Shown here piece by piece: positions 1-11,560 of a DNA stretch of 64,000 nucleotides. The position numbers were made by a program, and so were the translations under genes. Positions within the stretch are counted from its first letter, which is position 1. Every line of letters starts with the position of its first letter. The stretch comes from Dillenia suffruticosa (taxonomy: Eukaryota; Streptophyta; Magnoliopsida; Dilleniales; Dilleniaceae), in NCBI GenBank assembly GCA_033439265.1, contig JAVTVX010000021.1, positions 13,667,001 to 13,731,000 of the forward strand. Direction: 5' to 3'. A model generated the notes under the pieces. That model was not told the origin of the DNA. It did not search any database and worked only from the letters and a program-made list of their open reading frames with translations.

Positions 1-2892
1 ACGGCCCCTGTGTTGGCCCCAGTGTTGGGGTTTGAAAAATTGACCTCAGGCTAAGCTAAAATTAAACAAAATTTTCAATATAAAAAATTATTAATAATAA
101 CAATAACATATTTTTTCAAAACCGTATCTCTTCTATTAGAAAAATTATTTAGTAAAATAAATATTATAAATAAAAATAAAAACGATAATAAAATGAACAA
201 CAATAAATTTTGACTAACACCACCCATAAGGTCTTTCTCCATGTCCATGTTGGTGCTTGTGAAGACAATTCTGCACTTGTTACGGTTGGTGATGCGTCAT
301 TAGGATTACACTAAGATAAATAGATTTAGGACCCATATCGTATCCTAAGATTTAGTCCACTTCATTGTAATTATCGAAATGACATCAATATGTGTTGAAT
401 AGTTAATACAAAGTGGCTGGTCATAAGGAGACGCAATCATCCTATATTCAAATACAGAAAAAAAAAAATAATGAAAGTGAAAAGACTCTACCACTCGAAT
501 TGTCCTAAGAGATTATCCCCTCAATAATTGTAGGACCAAATAATTTTAACAAACAGAAGAATGGCTCGTACCCAAAGCCAAGAGGACCATGAAAGATGGG
601 GGAACTCACGGTTTTATCTTATTTCAAAAGTAATACATCTGATTAAACCAAAAACCATTCATGTAAAAATATATTAATTTTGAGAGTAAAATAAAATTTC
701 CAATAAAATATTTTAAAATTTTTAACAAATTAAAAACATTTTAATGAAAAAATAAAAAATTGATATAACTGAGTATGAAGAACCTGTACCAAAAAAAACA
801 GAGTATGAAGAAGACGGAGAAGAAGAAAAAGGGCATTAGTGTCGGCAGAGCCAATTGAATTTAAACGAAGAGGTACCTTTCTATGTAAAACAGTTGACAA
901 ACAAACACTGACTAGAGAAGAGAGGACAACCGACATGACTACCACTATAGGGGTCTAGAGTATAAAATTGATAAATTTTCATATAATCGCATATAACCAA
1001 CGCCTAGCTGATGGGGACACGACTTCCAATCTAGCTGTAGGACTTTAAAAATCGGCTAATCTGAAAAAGACTGAATTCCTAAAACTCCCACATGTCTCTT
1101 CTGCTCAGGAACTTTCAATTTGCAATAAATCCCGAAATATTTCTCTGAGCCGTTTCTTTTGGAAGGACCGTATGGGCATGGAAAGGACCAGAGAGGTTTC
1201 CTCCTCCAGCGATTTGGCCGGCTCTGTCGTGTGTTTTTCTCTTTTTCCGGTATCAAAAAAATAAAATAAAATAAATCCCAAAATATTGATAATTGAAAAA
1301 ACATCTTGTAATAAATCGCAGAATATTGAAGCAGCAGTAACTCATTTTCAAAGCACGCAGAATAAAAAAAAAAAAAATACTCACAATCGTGCCTAAAGTA
1401 CCGACCAGCCTGAACATCCACTCCCATAAAACAGAAGCATCGATTTCAGCCATATAAAATCAAAATGAACAAATAAACTTGGAAAGTGGCATACACACGC
1501 CCAAATAATGGAATGTTCCTAAATCTAATACCTAGGAGAAAAAAAGAAAAAGGCTGCTATATACCCTATCAGGGTAATCCATAAACCAAAATCCTAAGCT
1601 TCAATTACATCTTCCACTAATTTAAACGAAAAGAAACTGGAAGCAAACTTCTTCACCTCAAGCCAAACTGCAACCACACATACACTAGTTCACAAGACAT
1701 CTCCAATTACCCCCCCCCCCCAAAAAAATTCCTGCAAAACAAAACCAGAAGGTTTTACTTAACCCCAAACCCAAATCCAACAGAAGAAAAGAAATTCAAC
1801 TATCATATTGTCCAAAAATCAAACCTCGTACAAGAATCAGTCGCCACCAACATATTGTCCAAAAATCCCAACCATCATAATCTCCAATTACATAACATGG
1901 CTTCTTCACCTTCCCAGGCCATAGTCATGGAGGCCAAACAAAATAGGGGTATAGGTAAGGGAGTTGGACACTCATTTTCATAGAAATTTTGTAAAAATGA
2001 ACCTTGTAAGCATTGACCATCATGTACACGAACGTGACACCTGTCCCCTAGTCCATGGAGCATAGATCAACAAAAACTTATAAAAACACTAATAACATAA
2101 AAGACCATACAAAAACACGCCACCTCCCAGATTAAAAGTTACCCCCCCCCAAATAAAAGAAAAAAAAACAACTCAAAAGATCAAGCATTTAAACTAAAAT
2201 CCAATGTTCAAACCAAGAAGCACCACAAATAAAGAATCAAAATAAACCTGTTATTGACTTAAGCGTACCATCCAACCATCAAAATCAAGTATAAAAGAAC
2301 ATAATAATCAGGGAAGAGCCACAGATTTATGTAACGGAGCTAGGCACACAATGCATTTGGGATTATAATTTCAGGGGAAACTGGGTCATACTTTTCAGGG
2401 GGCAAACAACATTTATGGTTATACTTCTGAAATTACATATGCAAATATGTAGAAATTTTTACAAAATGGTTTCAGGAAGGAGGATTAAAAATAATAACAG
2501 GCCCCAAAGCACAAATTAACAATCATATAAGTCATCCCATTTTTAAATCAAACTAATGAAGCACACGACATATTGGACATGTAACACCCACAAAAATAAT
2601 CAAAAAACCAACATAGAATCCAGAGACATAATCACGTTAAAAAAAATTCAAACCAGAGAAGTACATAATAAACAGAGGCAAGAGGGAAAATGAACAAAAG
2701 CAGTCATATTCTATTAACTCGAGAGTCTAAATTCCAGATCCTTAATCCATAACCAGCGACACAAACAAAACTTAGTAATCATCGACCCTAGCAAAAAGCT
2801 GCAAAAATCAAGTTCTTCATAATATCATTCGAAATTGCATAAAAGACGATAATACCCTCAACCAAAACCACTCCCGCGTCTCCAGAAATTCT
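1..2892. other. AT-rich flank, no clear gene
   Basis: No recognisable gene. The stretch is AT-rich with homopolymer runs, including a run of 12 C at 1710-1721 and another C run near 2143-2150. Its right end, roughly 2700-2892, should hold the 3' UTR of the S16 gene on the minus strand. Open frames at 730-945 and 1875-2063 (both minus) have no family features I recognise and look like chance frames. A slightly better exon candidate at 1385-1453 is listed separately. Confidence 0.6.
1385..1453 (-). CDS. possible first coding exon of an unknown gene
   Basis: A minus-strand ATG at 1453 opens a 23-codon frame beginning MAEIDASVLWEW and ending exactly at a GTGAGT donor-like site in phase 0. The peptide is amphipathic, then hydrophobic. 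About 100-300 bases downstream on the same strand, other frames contain protein-like stretches (for example EEETSLVLSMPIRS near 1140-1210) that end in stops, but I could not join them with consistent splice phases. A T-run between them may hide a frameshift. I recognise no family. It could be the 5' end of a gene running off the left edge, a decayed gene, or chance. Confidence 0.18.
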
Positions 2893-3324
2893 TCAACGAT
2901 AACTCTTCTGGAACCTGGCACGTGCACCACGGCCTCCAAACTTCTTCGGCTCACAGCGTCTCGGGTCAGCCACAAGCAGAGTCCTATCGTACCTGACCAA
3001 AATGTCCTTGATCTCCTTCTTCGACTGCTCATCCACGTACTTCTGGTAGAAGGCGACAAGAGCTTTGGCGATGGACTGACGAATGGCGTAGATCTGGGAG
3101 GTTTTACCGCCGCCCTTGACTCGGATTCTCATGTCGACGCCGGCAAAGCGGTGGCGGCCGAGGAGGAGAATCGGCTCGACGGCCTTGAAGTAGAGGATCT
3201 CCGGCTGAATGATCTCGATTGGCTGGCCATTGATCTTGATCAGTCCGCGGCCGCGCTTGCAGTGTGTGACGGCGACGGCGGTCTTCTTTCGCCCAAAGCA
3301 CTGGACGGATTCGATGGTAGACAT
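2893..3324 (-). CDS. RPS16: 40S ribosomal protein S16 (uS9)
   Basis: Intronless 143-residue frame, the usual length for eukaryotic cytosolic S16. It is a small-subunit protein whose C-terminal tail reaches the decoding site and contacts P-site tRNA (family knowledge). Hallmarks seen: N-terminal [19 protein letters not shown], the segment [15 protein letters not shown], the glycine-rich [16 protein letters not shown], and the basic C-terminus [14 protein letters not shown]. The open frame extends eight codons upstream to another ATG, but MSTIES is chosen because the family starts there and the upstream codons read like leader sequence. The promoter carries telo-box and site II motifs typical of plant ribosomal protein genes. 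It is the first of two minus-strand genes at the left of the window; the next lies 3.6 kb away, so shared regulation is unlikely. Confidence 0.97.
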   Translation of the reverse strand: MSTIESVQCFGRKKTAVAVTHCKRGRGLIKINGQPIEIIQPEILYFKAVEPILLLGRHRFAGVDMRIRVKGGGKTSQIYAIRQSIAKALVAFYQKYVDEQSKKEIKDILVRYDRTLLVADPRRCEPKKFGGRGARARFQKSYR

Positions 3325-3520
3325 TTTTGGAAGACGGAGAAACCCCAACCCTAACCCTAGATATAGCGCGAGAGGTGTACGAGTAGGGTTACATACGTTA
3401 GGGTTTTTGGAGGAGAATTAGATGGGGGGATAGATGAGTGGTTTAATTACGAAAATACCCCTAGTAGGTGTCAAGGTCTATTTTGAGCTCGAGGCTGGGC
3501 TGCGAGTTAACTGGGCTCAA
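3325..3520 (-). promoter_or_regulatory. S16 promoter: telo-boxes and site II motifs
   Basis: Read on the minus strand, 3398-3406 is a perfect telo-box AAACCCTAA. Telomere-like CCCTAACCCTA repeats lie at 3346-3359, just before the ATG. Further upstream are two TGGGCT site II elements at 3496-3501 and 3512-3517. Telo-box plus site II is the known arrangement in plant ribosomal protein and other growth-linked promoters, where TCP factors bind site II. No TATA box is evident, which is common for this class. Confidence 0.75.
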
Positions 3521-3660
3521 GAAATATTTGTCCGTCTCATTCTTCGATTCACGATGAGAGTTAAACTCGAGTTAGAGAAATGAGATTGATGTCACTTAAA
3601 TTAAATTTTATCGGCATATTTCTCTATCTCTTCCTATTTCTTTTTTCTACCCAATCATAG

Positions 3661-3956
3661 TGTCACGAACCCACTCAAGAAAATAAAAAAAATCGAGTGA
3701 AATCATAAGAAGGAGAGAGATTAGGAAAAGAAGATGCAGAAATAAAGAAAATACAAGATTGAAAAGAATTTTAATACAATTTTAATACATTTCATTTTAT
3801 ATTTAAAATATTACTATTTATATTAATTCTACTAATAATTTTATTTAACTACTAACCAAATCTTATTAACTACTAATTAATAACAATCACAATTAACTAC
3901 TAACTATTTCTATTAACTATAATTAACTACTAACCCTATGATTGGTAGTTGTTACA
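3661..3956 (-). repeat. LTR copy, 3' LTR by element orientation
   Basis: On the plus strand it begins TGTCACGAACCCACTC and ends GGTAGTTGTTACA. It aligns throughout with 4721-5027, including the shared core ATTTTATATTTAAAA and the tail rich in ATTAACTACTAA units. On the minus strand it starts TGTAACAACTACC. Confidence 0.82.
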
Positions 3957-4720
3957 ATACTTCTCACTTTTGAAAATATCATTGTTCTCAATGATAGAAA
4001 ATTAAGAATTAAGATTTGAACCCATAAATCTTGTATCAAGATTTACATTTGTATTGAAGAATAAGATAATGGAGACGAACAATTAATGTAAATTGAATTG
4101 CAATGAGAATAATAGGAGAAAAATAGAGATGAGAAATTTTGAAAAAGTCTTTTCTTGAATTTTTTTTTTATGAAAGATTTGGTTCAATGAATAAAAAAAA
4201 TTCAATTTTTGAAGGGATTGACAAGAACCCACCATTAACAACTTTTTTCTTGGACATGCAATATTCTTCTTTCTTGAACATTTGAAATCTTCTACTCTCA
4301 ACATTTTTTCACTAGAAGTAAATAAAATGAGAGATTTAGAAAATGATTCAATATCTTGTTTTTTCCATCAATTTTGGCATTATTTTTTCTACCATTTGAT
4401 TTGTTGTGATACTATCAGATTTTTTTTCATTTTCTTGCTCTTTTTTCACAAGAGTTTTGATATCTTCACCGATGTCGATCTTTTTCAATAAGATATTGAA
4501 TTTACCATCAAGTTTTGCCATAAAAGCATCCAACTTTTTATCAATTTCTTAATGCTTTCTTCCATTTTTTTGTTGATATGTGAATAAAATTGTGACATTT
4601 CAATTTTTTGAGATGTTTTTCGATTACTTCATAGAAGGCTTCATCTTCGATGGCTTCATACCTAATTTCTTCCATCATTTTTCAATATTAACTAAGGATT
4701 CGAAAATTCTAATATCAATT
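3957..4720 (-). other. interior of the LTR element
   Basis: AT-rich interior. The best minus-strand frame (4348-4533, 61 codons) is lysine- and glutamate-rich with coiled-coil character (DIKTLVKKEQENEKK) and could be a gag remnant. No zinc-knuckle CCHC motif is visible. Several short frames on both strands are interrupted and are not annotated as genes. Confidence 0.5.
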
Positions 4721-5027
4721 TGTCACGAATCAACTCAAAAAAATAAAGAAAGAGAGGAAGAGAGAGTGAAATCAAGTGAAGGAGAGATAGATTAAGGGAA
4801 AAGATAGAGAGAGGAAGAGAATACAAGATAGAGAGGAATTTTAATATAATTTTAATACATATCATTTTATATTTAAAAGATTACTATTTATACTAATTTT
4901 ATTAACAATTTTATTTAACTATTAACCAAATCTTGTTAATTACTAATTAATTTAACAATCACATTAACCACTAATTATTTCTATTAATTATAATTAACTA
5001 CTAATTATATGATTAGTAGTTGTTACA
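4721..5027 (-). repeat. LTR copy, 5' LTR by element orientation
   Basis: Begins TGTCACGAATCAACTC on the plus strand and ends GATTAGTAGTTGTTACA. It contains extra GA-rich sequence (agagaggaag blocks near 4750-4830) relative to the other copy. The primer-binding-like site lies directly beyond its 4721 edge. Confidence 0.82.
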
Positions 5028-6950
5028 CAAAACTAGAGAGAGAGCGAGCGAGAGAGAAAGATAGAGAGGCCTGGCCTGTAATTGTTTGGTCTTGATTGAA
5101 GGGGGTATGTTAGGACAATAGGTCGAAGCCCAATAAGGAAAAGGTAGACAGAGGAGTTCTGAACAAAGCAAAGCAATGTATATACATACAAATATCAAAC
5201 TCTTTTACATTGAATGGTTGGATACTCTACTCTCTTAACCAAAAATCTTAAATTTGAGTCTGTGAATAAAAAATTTGAAAAAATCAATCTTTAAAATATG
5301 TCATATATATTTTTATAAACTATTAGTATTTGAAAATTATATTAAATTTAATTAAATTCAATTCAAATAGACTTAAATGCTAAACAGATAAAACTCTTTT
5401 AACATTTATTTTTTTCGTATATAAAATTTAAATTCAAAATTTTATTTAAATTAAATATCATGCGCATAAAAAATGATAGTTGTTTGCAAGTTGTGGGTCC
5501 TACTTTTATCTTTTATGTATCCTTGATCAAGGAAGTTTCTCCTTTGTTTGTTTATCCCTTTCTGGTGTCCTATTGCCCTCAATCATTCAAAGGATTAAAT
5601 AAGGCCAAATCCCTTTCATGCTGCAGTACATAGGAGGAAGTTGCTTCCCTTGGTCATACTGCCATCATAGTGTTTTTACAACATCAGTAAACAATACTTA
5701 AGAAGATATTGCCCAACCATACCAAATCCAATCCTAAGATATATTACAACCCTGTAAATAATATACATATAACATGTTCAACAAGTTTAAACATCTGAAA
5801 TGGTTGACTATTTAAAAAATAAATAAATAAGAAATTAGTATCAAGTAGGAGTTCTTGATTTTGAGTTCTACAACATCCCTTTTCACCCAATCCAATATTT
5901 CACTCATTCAATACCCTCTTAGAAGCTGTCATGAGCCCTCACATGTGAGGTTAAGCATTTGATATGCTCGTTTATTAAATCAAATTTAAAAATAATTTTT
6001 GCGATAATTATATAGAAAATTTAAATAAATTTAACTGCTTTCTTTTTCCCAGCATGATTCTTGAGAACACTATAATCTTTGAATTTGTCAGATTAACTAT
6101 TGACAAATTTATTGACAGTATATATTGATATGAACTGTTATATTTATATTATTTTTCGTTCGTTTGAATTAGCAGGTTATTGTACAAAATATTAGGAATA
6201 TGACTGCTTTTTTGGCTGCATGGATCTTGTGAAAGATATTAAATTACCATTTCACAAAAGGCTCCCAGTTTTGTGAAACCTTTTGGCATCTACTTAATCG
6301 ACCATTAAGTGTTCCAACAAAAATGCACATTTATGAGGCAAAATTGGCATTGGAATCAGTATTAGGAAGCAGAAATTAGGTCCTTAAAACATAATACTCT
6401 CATGGCAACTATAAAGCCATATCCTCATAATCTTACAATCATATAGGCACATACAGGTACTGACCAATAGAGTGTAAAAATGTACTAAATACAGACCACA
6501 TCTACAGATAACCACGAGTATCAATAATATCCTCCATGTTTTGCTAATTTTTTCTTTCTTCCTATACCCAAATGACCTCTTGAAAGAGTTCATGTCTTAA
6601 GGGTACAATACAAATAGACACCTCCACACAAATTTAGGATTCTAAAGCACAAAAGGAAATGCTGAACGATGATTGATATGAAATTCAATTTCCAAAGTCA
6701 ACACATTTTTATCTACCTTTTCTTGCCGACTGCACATTGGATGACAGCTAAATAAGCGGTGTACATAATTTGTTTTTCAATAATGGAACAATACATGAAC
6801 AAAAGAATTGCAGGGTTAAAAGAGTTAAAAAAAAAATGCTAAAGAGCACCATTAATTTGAAGGAATTCCATCAAAACTATTAAAGAAGAAAATAATCCTC
6901 AATTACCTTAAGAAATGAATGTCAAGAAAATGCTGCCAAACACTAAATTC
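5028..6950. other. intergenic, no gene seen
   Basis: AT-rich sequence between the LTR element and the Harbinger-derived gene. A SINE-like fragment lies near 5220-5300 (CTCTTAACCAAAAATCTT followed by AAATTTGAGTCTG). The right part, perhaps 6700-6950, should contain the 3' UTR of the next gene. The frame at 6384-6593 (minus) has no recognisable features. Confidence 0.6.
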
Positions 6951-8306
6951 TTAGTTAGACTGGGTTTTCGTTGAATCAGTAGGACTTGAATGTGATTTTG
7001 GGCCATTTTGTCTAGCTTTTGAAGCCAATGCACTTCTTATAAGATTACTTTCGGCCTCAGTTGCATTCTCCCCAAATGCTCTATCTTGACAAATCCAAGA
7101 ACTCTTTTGAACCATCAAATCCTCTTGGAATTCGTCAGACAAAGTGGAATAATCCTCTCTTATAAGCAAAACATTATGAAGTATTGAGCAAGCGCCGATA
7201 TAGGCCACAGCCGTTCTGAATTCCTCTTCTATCGGTTGATTCAAGATGCCCCATTTCCTCAAACTTGAAAAGGCTCTGCGCATAGGATGTCTCATCATAC
7301 CGTGTTTCAAATTGAACCTACTTTCGACTGATCTTGGGTGTACGTTCTCATAAGGAACCATTAGCCAAGGTAATAAAGGGTACCCTTCAAATCCCACCAA
7401 ATACTGAGGAACTATTGCCCCAAATAGCTCAATAGGATGAGAACCTAGTAACTTCCCACTTTCAATATCCTTAAAAAGACTTGAGGATTTCAAAATCCTG
7501 GAATTCGATTTGTCACCGCGGATTCCGGCAACAATGCTCAGAATCCTGGAATCGGAATCGACAACAATTTGTGCAGCAATGGTCTCCACCCTTTTCACGC
7601 CATTTTTATCCACTTTCACAAAACTGAACCTAGGACAACCAACCACACCGCAACAATTAGGAAGTCCGGTGACGCTTTCAAATCCCTTCGAAACAGATTC
7701 AAGCTCATTCGGATTTGGAAACCCGACCCAGAATCTGAAATTTGTACATAGCACTCTACACAACTGTTTACAACAGAATTTCACAGCAGGCTCCGAAACC
7801 CCAAACTGCTTAGCGATTTGAGCATAATTCGAACCGTTTGCCAACCGAAAAAGACCGATTCCTAACCTAATTTCGGGAGAGAGATTCAGAGGAGAGTTAA
7901 TTGGATCTCTGCACTCTAACAAAGGCTCAAGCAGACTGGAAAGCCATTCGAATGTGGAAGACGAAATCCGAAACCAACCCAAGAAAGAATCAAGAGTTTT
8001 CGCAATACCCGGTTGAGAATTTTTATTAGAATCATCAACTTCTTCATCGTCAGCATCAATTTCCAACTGGGGTCTCTTCCTTTTTCTCGAAAGCGTGAGG
8101 AGAGCGACAGTTTTTGAAATTTCAGATGTTGAGAGAGTGTGAAGAATTGAAGAAGAGAAAAAAGAAGACGATGAAGAAGAAGAAGAAGAAGAAGAAGAAC
8201 CGGAGTTGGTTATTGAGTGAGGGGTAAAAGAAGGAAAAAGAAGAAGAATTACAACAACCTCTGAAATCAGAGAGGCTAGTGAAGCTGCCAAAGCACGAGA
8301 ATCCAT
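6951..8306 (-). CDS. PIF/Harbinger transposase-derived protein (ALP1/HARBI1-like)
   Basis: Intact single-exon frame of 451 residues. In order: hydrophobic N-terminus (about 5-27); serine tract (36-53); basic RKRKRP (74-79, possible nuclear localisation signal) followed by an acidic patch; helix-turn-helix-like NYAQIAKQFGVSEPAVKFC (160-178); and a DDE_4-type domain (about 217-380) with the family signatures YPLLPWLMVPY, FNLKHGMMRHPMRRAF and SILHNVL. The expected acidic catalytic positions are substituted: GVVGC has G223 where active members have ID; SNSRIL has N268 in place of HDS; GFEGYP has F306 in place of GDSGYP; MRRAF has R343 where ERAF is usual. So it keeps the fold but should not transpose. 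Domesticated relatives in Arabidopsis (ALP1, HDP1) act in chromatin complexes; a similar role here is inference. No terminal inverted repeats were found around it, which fits a host gene. Confidence 0.88.
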   Translation of the reverse strand: MDSRALAASLASLISEVVVILLLFPSFTPHSITNSGSSSSSSSSSSSSFFSSSILHTLSTSEISKTVALLTLSRKRKRPQLEIDADDEEVDDSNKNSQPGIAKTLDSFLGWFRISSSTFEWLSSLLEPLLECRDPINSPLNLSPEIRLGIGLFRLANGSNYAQIAKQFGVSEPAVKFCCKQLCRVLCTNFRFWVGFPNPNELESVSKGFESVTGLPNCCGVVGCPRFSFVKVDKNGVKRVETIAAQIVVDSDSRILSIVAGIRGDKSNSRILKSSSLFKDIESGKLLGSHPIELFGAIVPQYLVGFEGYPLLPWLMVPYENVHPRSVESRFNLKHGMMRHPMRRAFSSLRKWGILNQPIEEEFRTAVAYIGACSILHNVLLIREDYSTLSDEFQEDLMVQKSSWICQDRAFGENATEAESNLIRSALASKARQNGPKSHSSPTDSTKTQSN

Positions 8307-8373
8307 TTGATTTTTCTAATTTTTTTTCTTCTGTGTCGGGAATCTCTGAGAAAAAGAAAATCAAATTTCCCAA

Positions 8374-8375
8374 CT

Positions 8376-8406
<31 letters not shown>

Positions 8407-8562
8407 CCCTCTCTCCCCCTCCTCCTCTCTCTTTAAGGATTTGGGTGTCAGAGGTTGGTGTCTGCAGAGGAAGAGATTCTGCAAGGACGAAATATAAATC
8501 CCCACCTGGCTTTATTGTGTGCGTGTGCGTGCGAGTTTTGGAAGTTTCTTTAGGTGCACGTG
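8374..8562 (-). promoter_or_regulatory. leader/promoter of the Harbinger-derived gene
   Basis: On the minus strand the gene is preceded by a GA-rich tract (CT on plus, 8374-8432) starting about 70 bases upstream of the ATG, a likely 5' UTR or BPC/GAGA-binding site. At 8557-8562 there is a CACGTG G-box whose right flank makes CACGTGACTCA, overlapping a GCN4-like TGACTCA. Factor binding is inference from motif only. Confidence 0.4.
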
Positions 8563-11477
8563 ACTCAAATTGTGTTTTATGGAAATTTGGGAGAATTTTG
8601 GGTCTCCATTCTTAGCATTCACCAATGGAGTTTCTGTTTAACCTTAAATTTTTATTTTTATTTTTCTAATCATTATGAGGAGACATTTTGTTTGATTTGG
8701 GCCGATTCTCGGCGATTCCGAAGAGATTTTCTTGGAATATTTTTGGAAACTTGTGTTGATCTTTGGCACTGCGTTTTGGGTTTTTGAGTTTAGATTTAGG
8801 GTTAAAATTAAGTCTTATGCTTAATTATAAAATTAAATGTTACTTAATTTCTAAGATTTAAAAGAAATTATATTTAAAACTAAAATTTGATGATTTTTAT
8901 ATAGTTTTAAATTTTATATATCTATATATTATGTTAATTTAGAGACGATCAAATATGATTTTGAGTAGTGATATAACTATATATTCAATTTTTACATATA
9001 AATGTTTGAGTATGGACGTAAATCTCTCTCATTACAAAAATATTCAAAATCGAGAAATTATAAAGGAAATATTTTGAATTATCTATGGAGCCATGAACTT
9101 TTAGCAAAGCGAATAAAAGTTATGAAAGAATATATCCTTTTTAATCTCCATTGAAGTGGCCACTCAAAAGAAATTAACTTTTTTTCACTTTTAATTATAT
9201 TGTGAGATATTCTTCTATATACTTTATAGTTCCCAAGTTATAACAAAGATTTAATTAAATTTTCTTTTCCCCCGCGCACGACTCCTTAGTGAAGGGGGTG
9301 TTCTCAGAGAATGCCCCAACCAGTTCGACAAACTACGAAGCGAAAGCAATCAACAATAATTTTCTCCGTGATTTTTAGAAGTTATGCAAATTTCAACTCT
9401 AAAAAGAGTAAATAGTAAAAAAACAACAACAATATTAATAAACTGAACTTTAATCTCAATATATGGAATTGATTATTTGAGAGACAAATTTAAAAATATT
9501 AGAGAAAAAATGAATGAAATAATACAAAAAGAAAAAAAAGTATATATATATATAAATAAAATAAAATAAAAACAAAAGAAAGAGAAAAAGAAAAATAGAT
9601 AAATAAATCAATAGAAAAATATATAAAATATATTAGTTTAATTTATGCAGATTTTTCTATACCATTCATTCCTATTCACTACCATTTTCTCTTTTAAATT
9701 CTTAACTTCCATATCTTCTACAGATAACTTACATTCAAGTTTTTAGCGATTTATCTCTACGTTTTCTAAATATCTTATATTTAAATAGTAAAAAAAGAAC
9801 GAAAAAAAATTACAGACGAAAAGGAATAAAAAAATTTGTGTAAATTTATCAATGCGATAAAAATTAAAAATATTTATAAATTGACAATTAAAAGCAAAAC
9901 AAGTTTTAATCCTATGGTTAAAACCTCAGTCCAATGCATATGAGTTTCCCCTTAATCTTGAATGACTAAAAAGTGGCAAGCATGGATATTCAAAATATAA
10001 ATGTCTCTTATTTATTTTAAACAAAGTATGAAATTTTGAGAATTGGAATATTCTTTGACTATAATTGCTGATTTTTGTTATTTTTTATATTGTAATAATG
10101 TTGGATGGATTAAATTTTACTTCAGAGTTTGCATAAGCAAGTATCGATTAATTTTCATTTAAATTATTAATACAATTTTATGAATTCAAATAAATATTTA
10201 ATTAAAAATTGATCCAAAAATATTAATGTGATTGTTTGGTAAGCGTCCGTCGCTAAACTTTTTATTTGAATTTAATTTATAATTCTATTAATTCAATTAA
10301 ATTATTGAACGATACCATTTGTTCGCAAAATATAGCAAATTTATTAATGAAAAATATTCTGACCAAAATACCCAAATCAACACAGTTTCTTCATTTATTT
10401 TGGTAACCCAATAATGGATGACAAGTAGGAGAAAACATTTAGAAATTAAAACGACGTTTAAACTACTAAAATCATTTTTTTTTTAATGAACCTACTCAAA
10501 ATTAAATATTCACTTCACGAAATATATTTCTTTCTACTTTGATTTTAGAACTTTTCTTTAAATAATTAATACCCATATTTAATATTATAATGTAAAAATA
10601 GAAAATCAAATATATATAAGAGTTTTAGAAAATCGGGCATTTATAAATGTGAATCGAAGATAATTATTAGATTACACGATACCGCGCTTTCGGCAAACAA
10701 AAGAGTGAAAATATTAAGATTAATACCATTTCTAATTAATATTTTTTTTCTACATTAATAGGCGCTTGAATGGGTTTTGAAGAAACATGGCTGCGTTCTT
10801 GCTTTTCTTTTCTTTTCTTTTTCTTTTTTTTTTAATTATTGATTTTATTGAAAAAATCATCGCTATTAATGTTCACTTCATGTATATTTAATATTTAACA
10901 ATATATATATTTCATAAATCATATGTATCTAGTAATCACGTTGAAGTTAACTAAATTTAGTTCGAATTGAGTTAAACTCTTAAAGAATAAAATTCTTTCG
11001 ATATCTATCTATCCATAAACAACATTCGAACATAGACCCTTTTCAGTATCCGGTCGTTGATTTAATTAGGTATCGATAATATTTAGCAATTAATGATCAC
11101 ATTATGAATTAGGCGATGCTTAACTTATGCATGTGCTCTGAAGAAGGTCATCGGCATCACCCATGGTGGTCCTTATCCCTCTAAAAAAAACATGCAGAAG
11201 CCTAGAGACAAGATTCAATTGCAAAGCCTTCATTAAATGACGTTTATTCACAATTGCCGCTATAATCATCGTAATTGGCATTTTCAATCATAATTAATTA
11301 TAAAAAATAATTAAAAAAAAAACGTATAACAAGCTATTGCATTCAATTAAAAATGAAATTCCAATTATGAAACAATCCTATTTCATTCAATTATAAGGAA
11401 ATTGTAAACAAAATTGAACTCTGTTGACATTTGCAATCATAATAAATCCTGAAAATTATTTTAAAAAAATACCAATA

Positions 11478-11560
11478 ACTTATAGCTCAACCGATACTAT
11501 CATCCTTTCTTTGTAAAGATCTCGAGTTCGAGTCTCTTTATATATAAAAAAAATAAAAAA
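11478..11560 (+). repeat. SINE-like tRNA-derived fragment
   Basis: Contains an A-box-like TAGCTCAACCG and a B-box-like GAGTTCGAGTCTC about 40 bases later, followed by an A-rich stretch. This is the internal pol III promoter layout of a tRNA or tRNA-derived SINE. It cannot fold as an intact tRNA by eye. Confidence 0.45.

Larger units (their letters stand above)
3661..5027 (-). mobile_element. small non-autonomous LTR retroelement
   Basis: Two direct repeats of about 300 bp (3661-3956 and 4721-5027), each with TG...CA ends, flank a 764 bp interior. Orientation is minus. Immediately inside the 4721 end the minus strand reads TTGATATTAGAA, which resembles a decayed initiator-tRNA primer binding site (TTGGTATCAGAG; the three differences are transitions). 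Just outside the 3956 end is the purine-rich AAAAGTGAGAAG, a candidate polypurine tract. No protease, integrase or reverse transcriptase can be read. Flanks catag (3656-3660) and caaaa (5028-5032) would be a degraded 5 bp target duplication. The repeats differ at many positions, so the insertion is old. Best described as a TRIM-like or internally deleted element. Confidence 0.82.

Noticed and set aside
7510..7821. Plus-strand 103-codon frame inside the Harbinger-derived gene
   Set aside because: Antisense shadow of a well-supported coding frame.
11516..11545. Possible tRNA gene from the GTTCGAGTC word
   Set aside because: No acceptor-stem pairing or anticodon arm visible; better explained as a SINE fragment.
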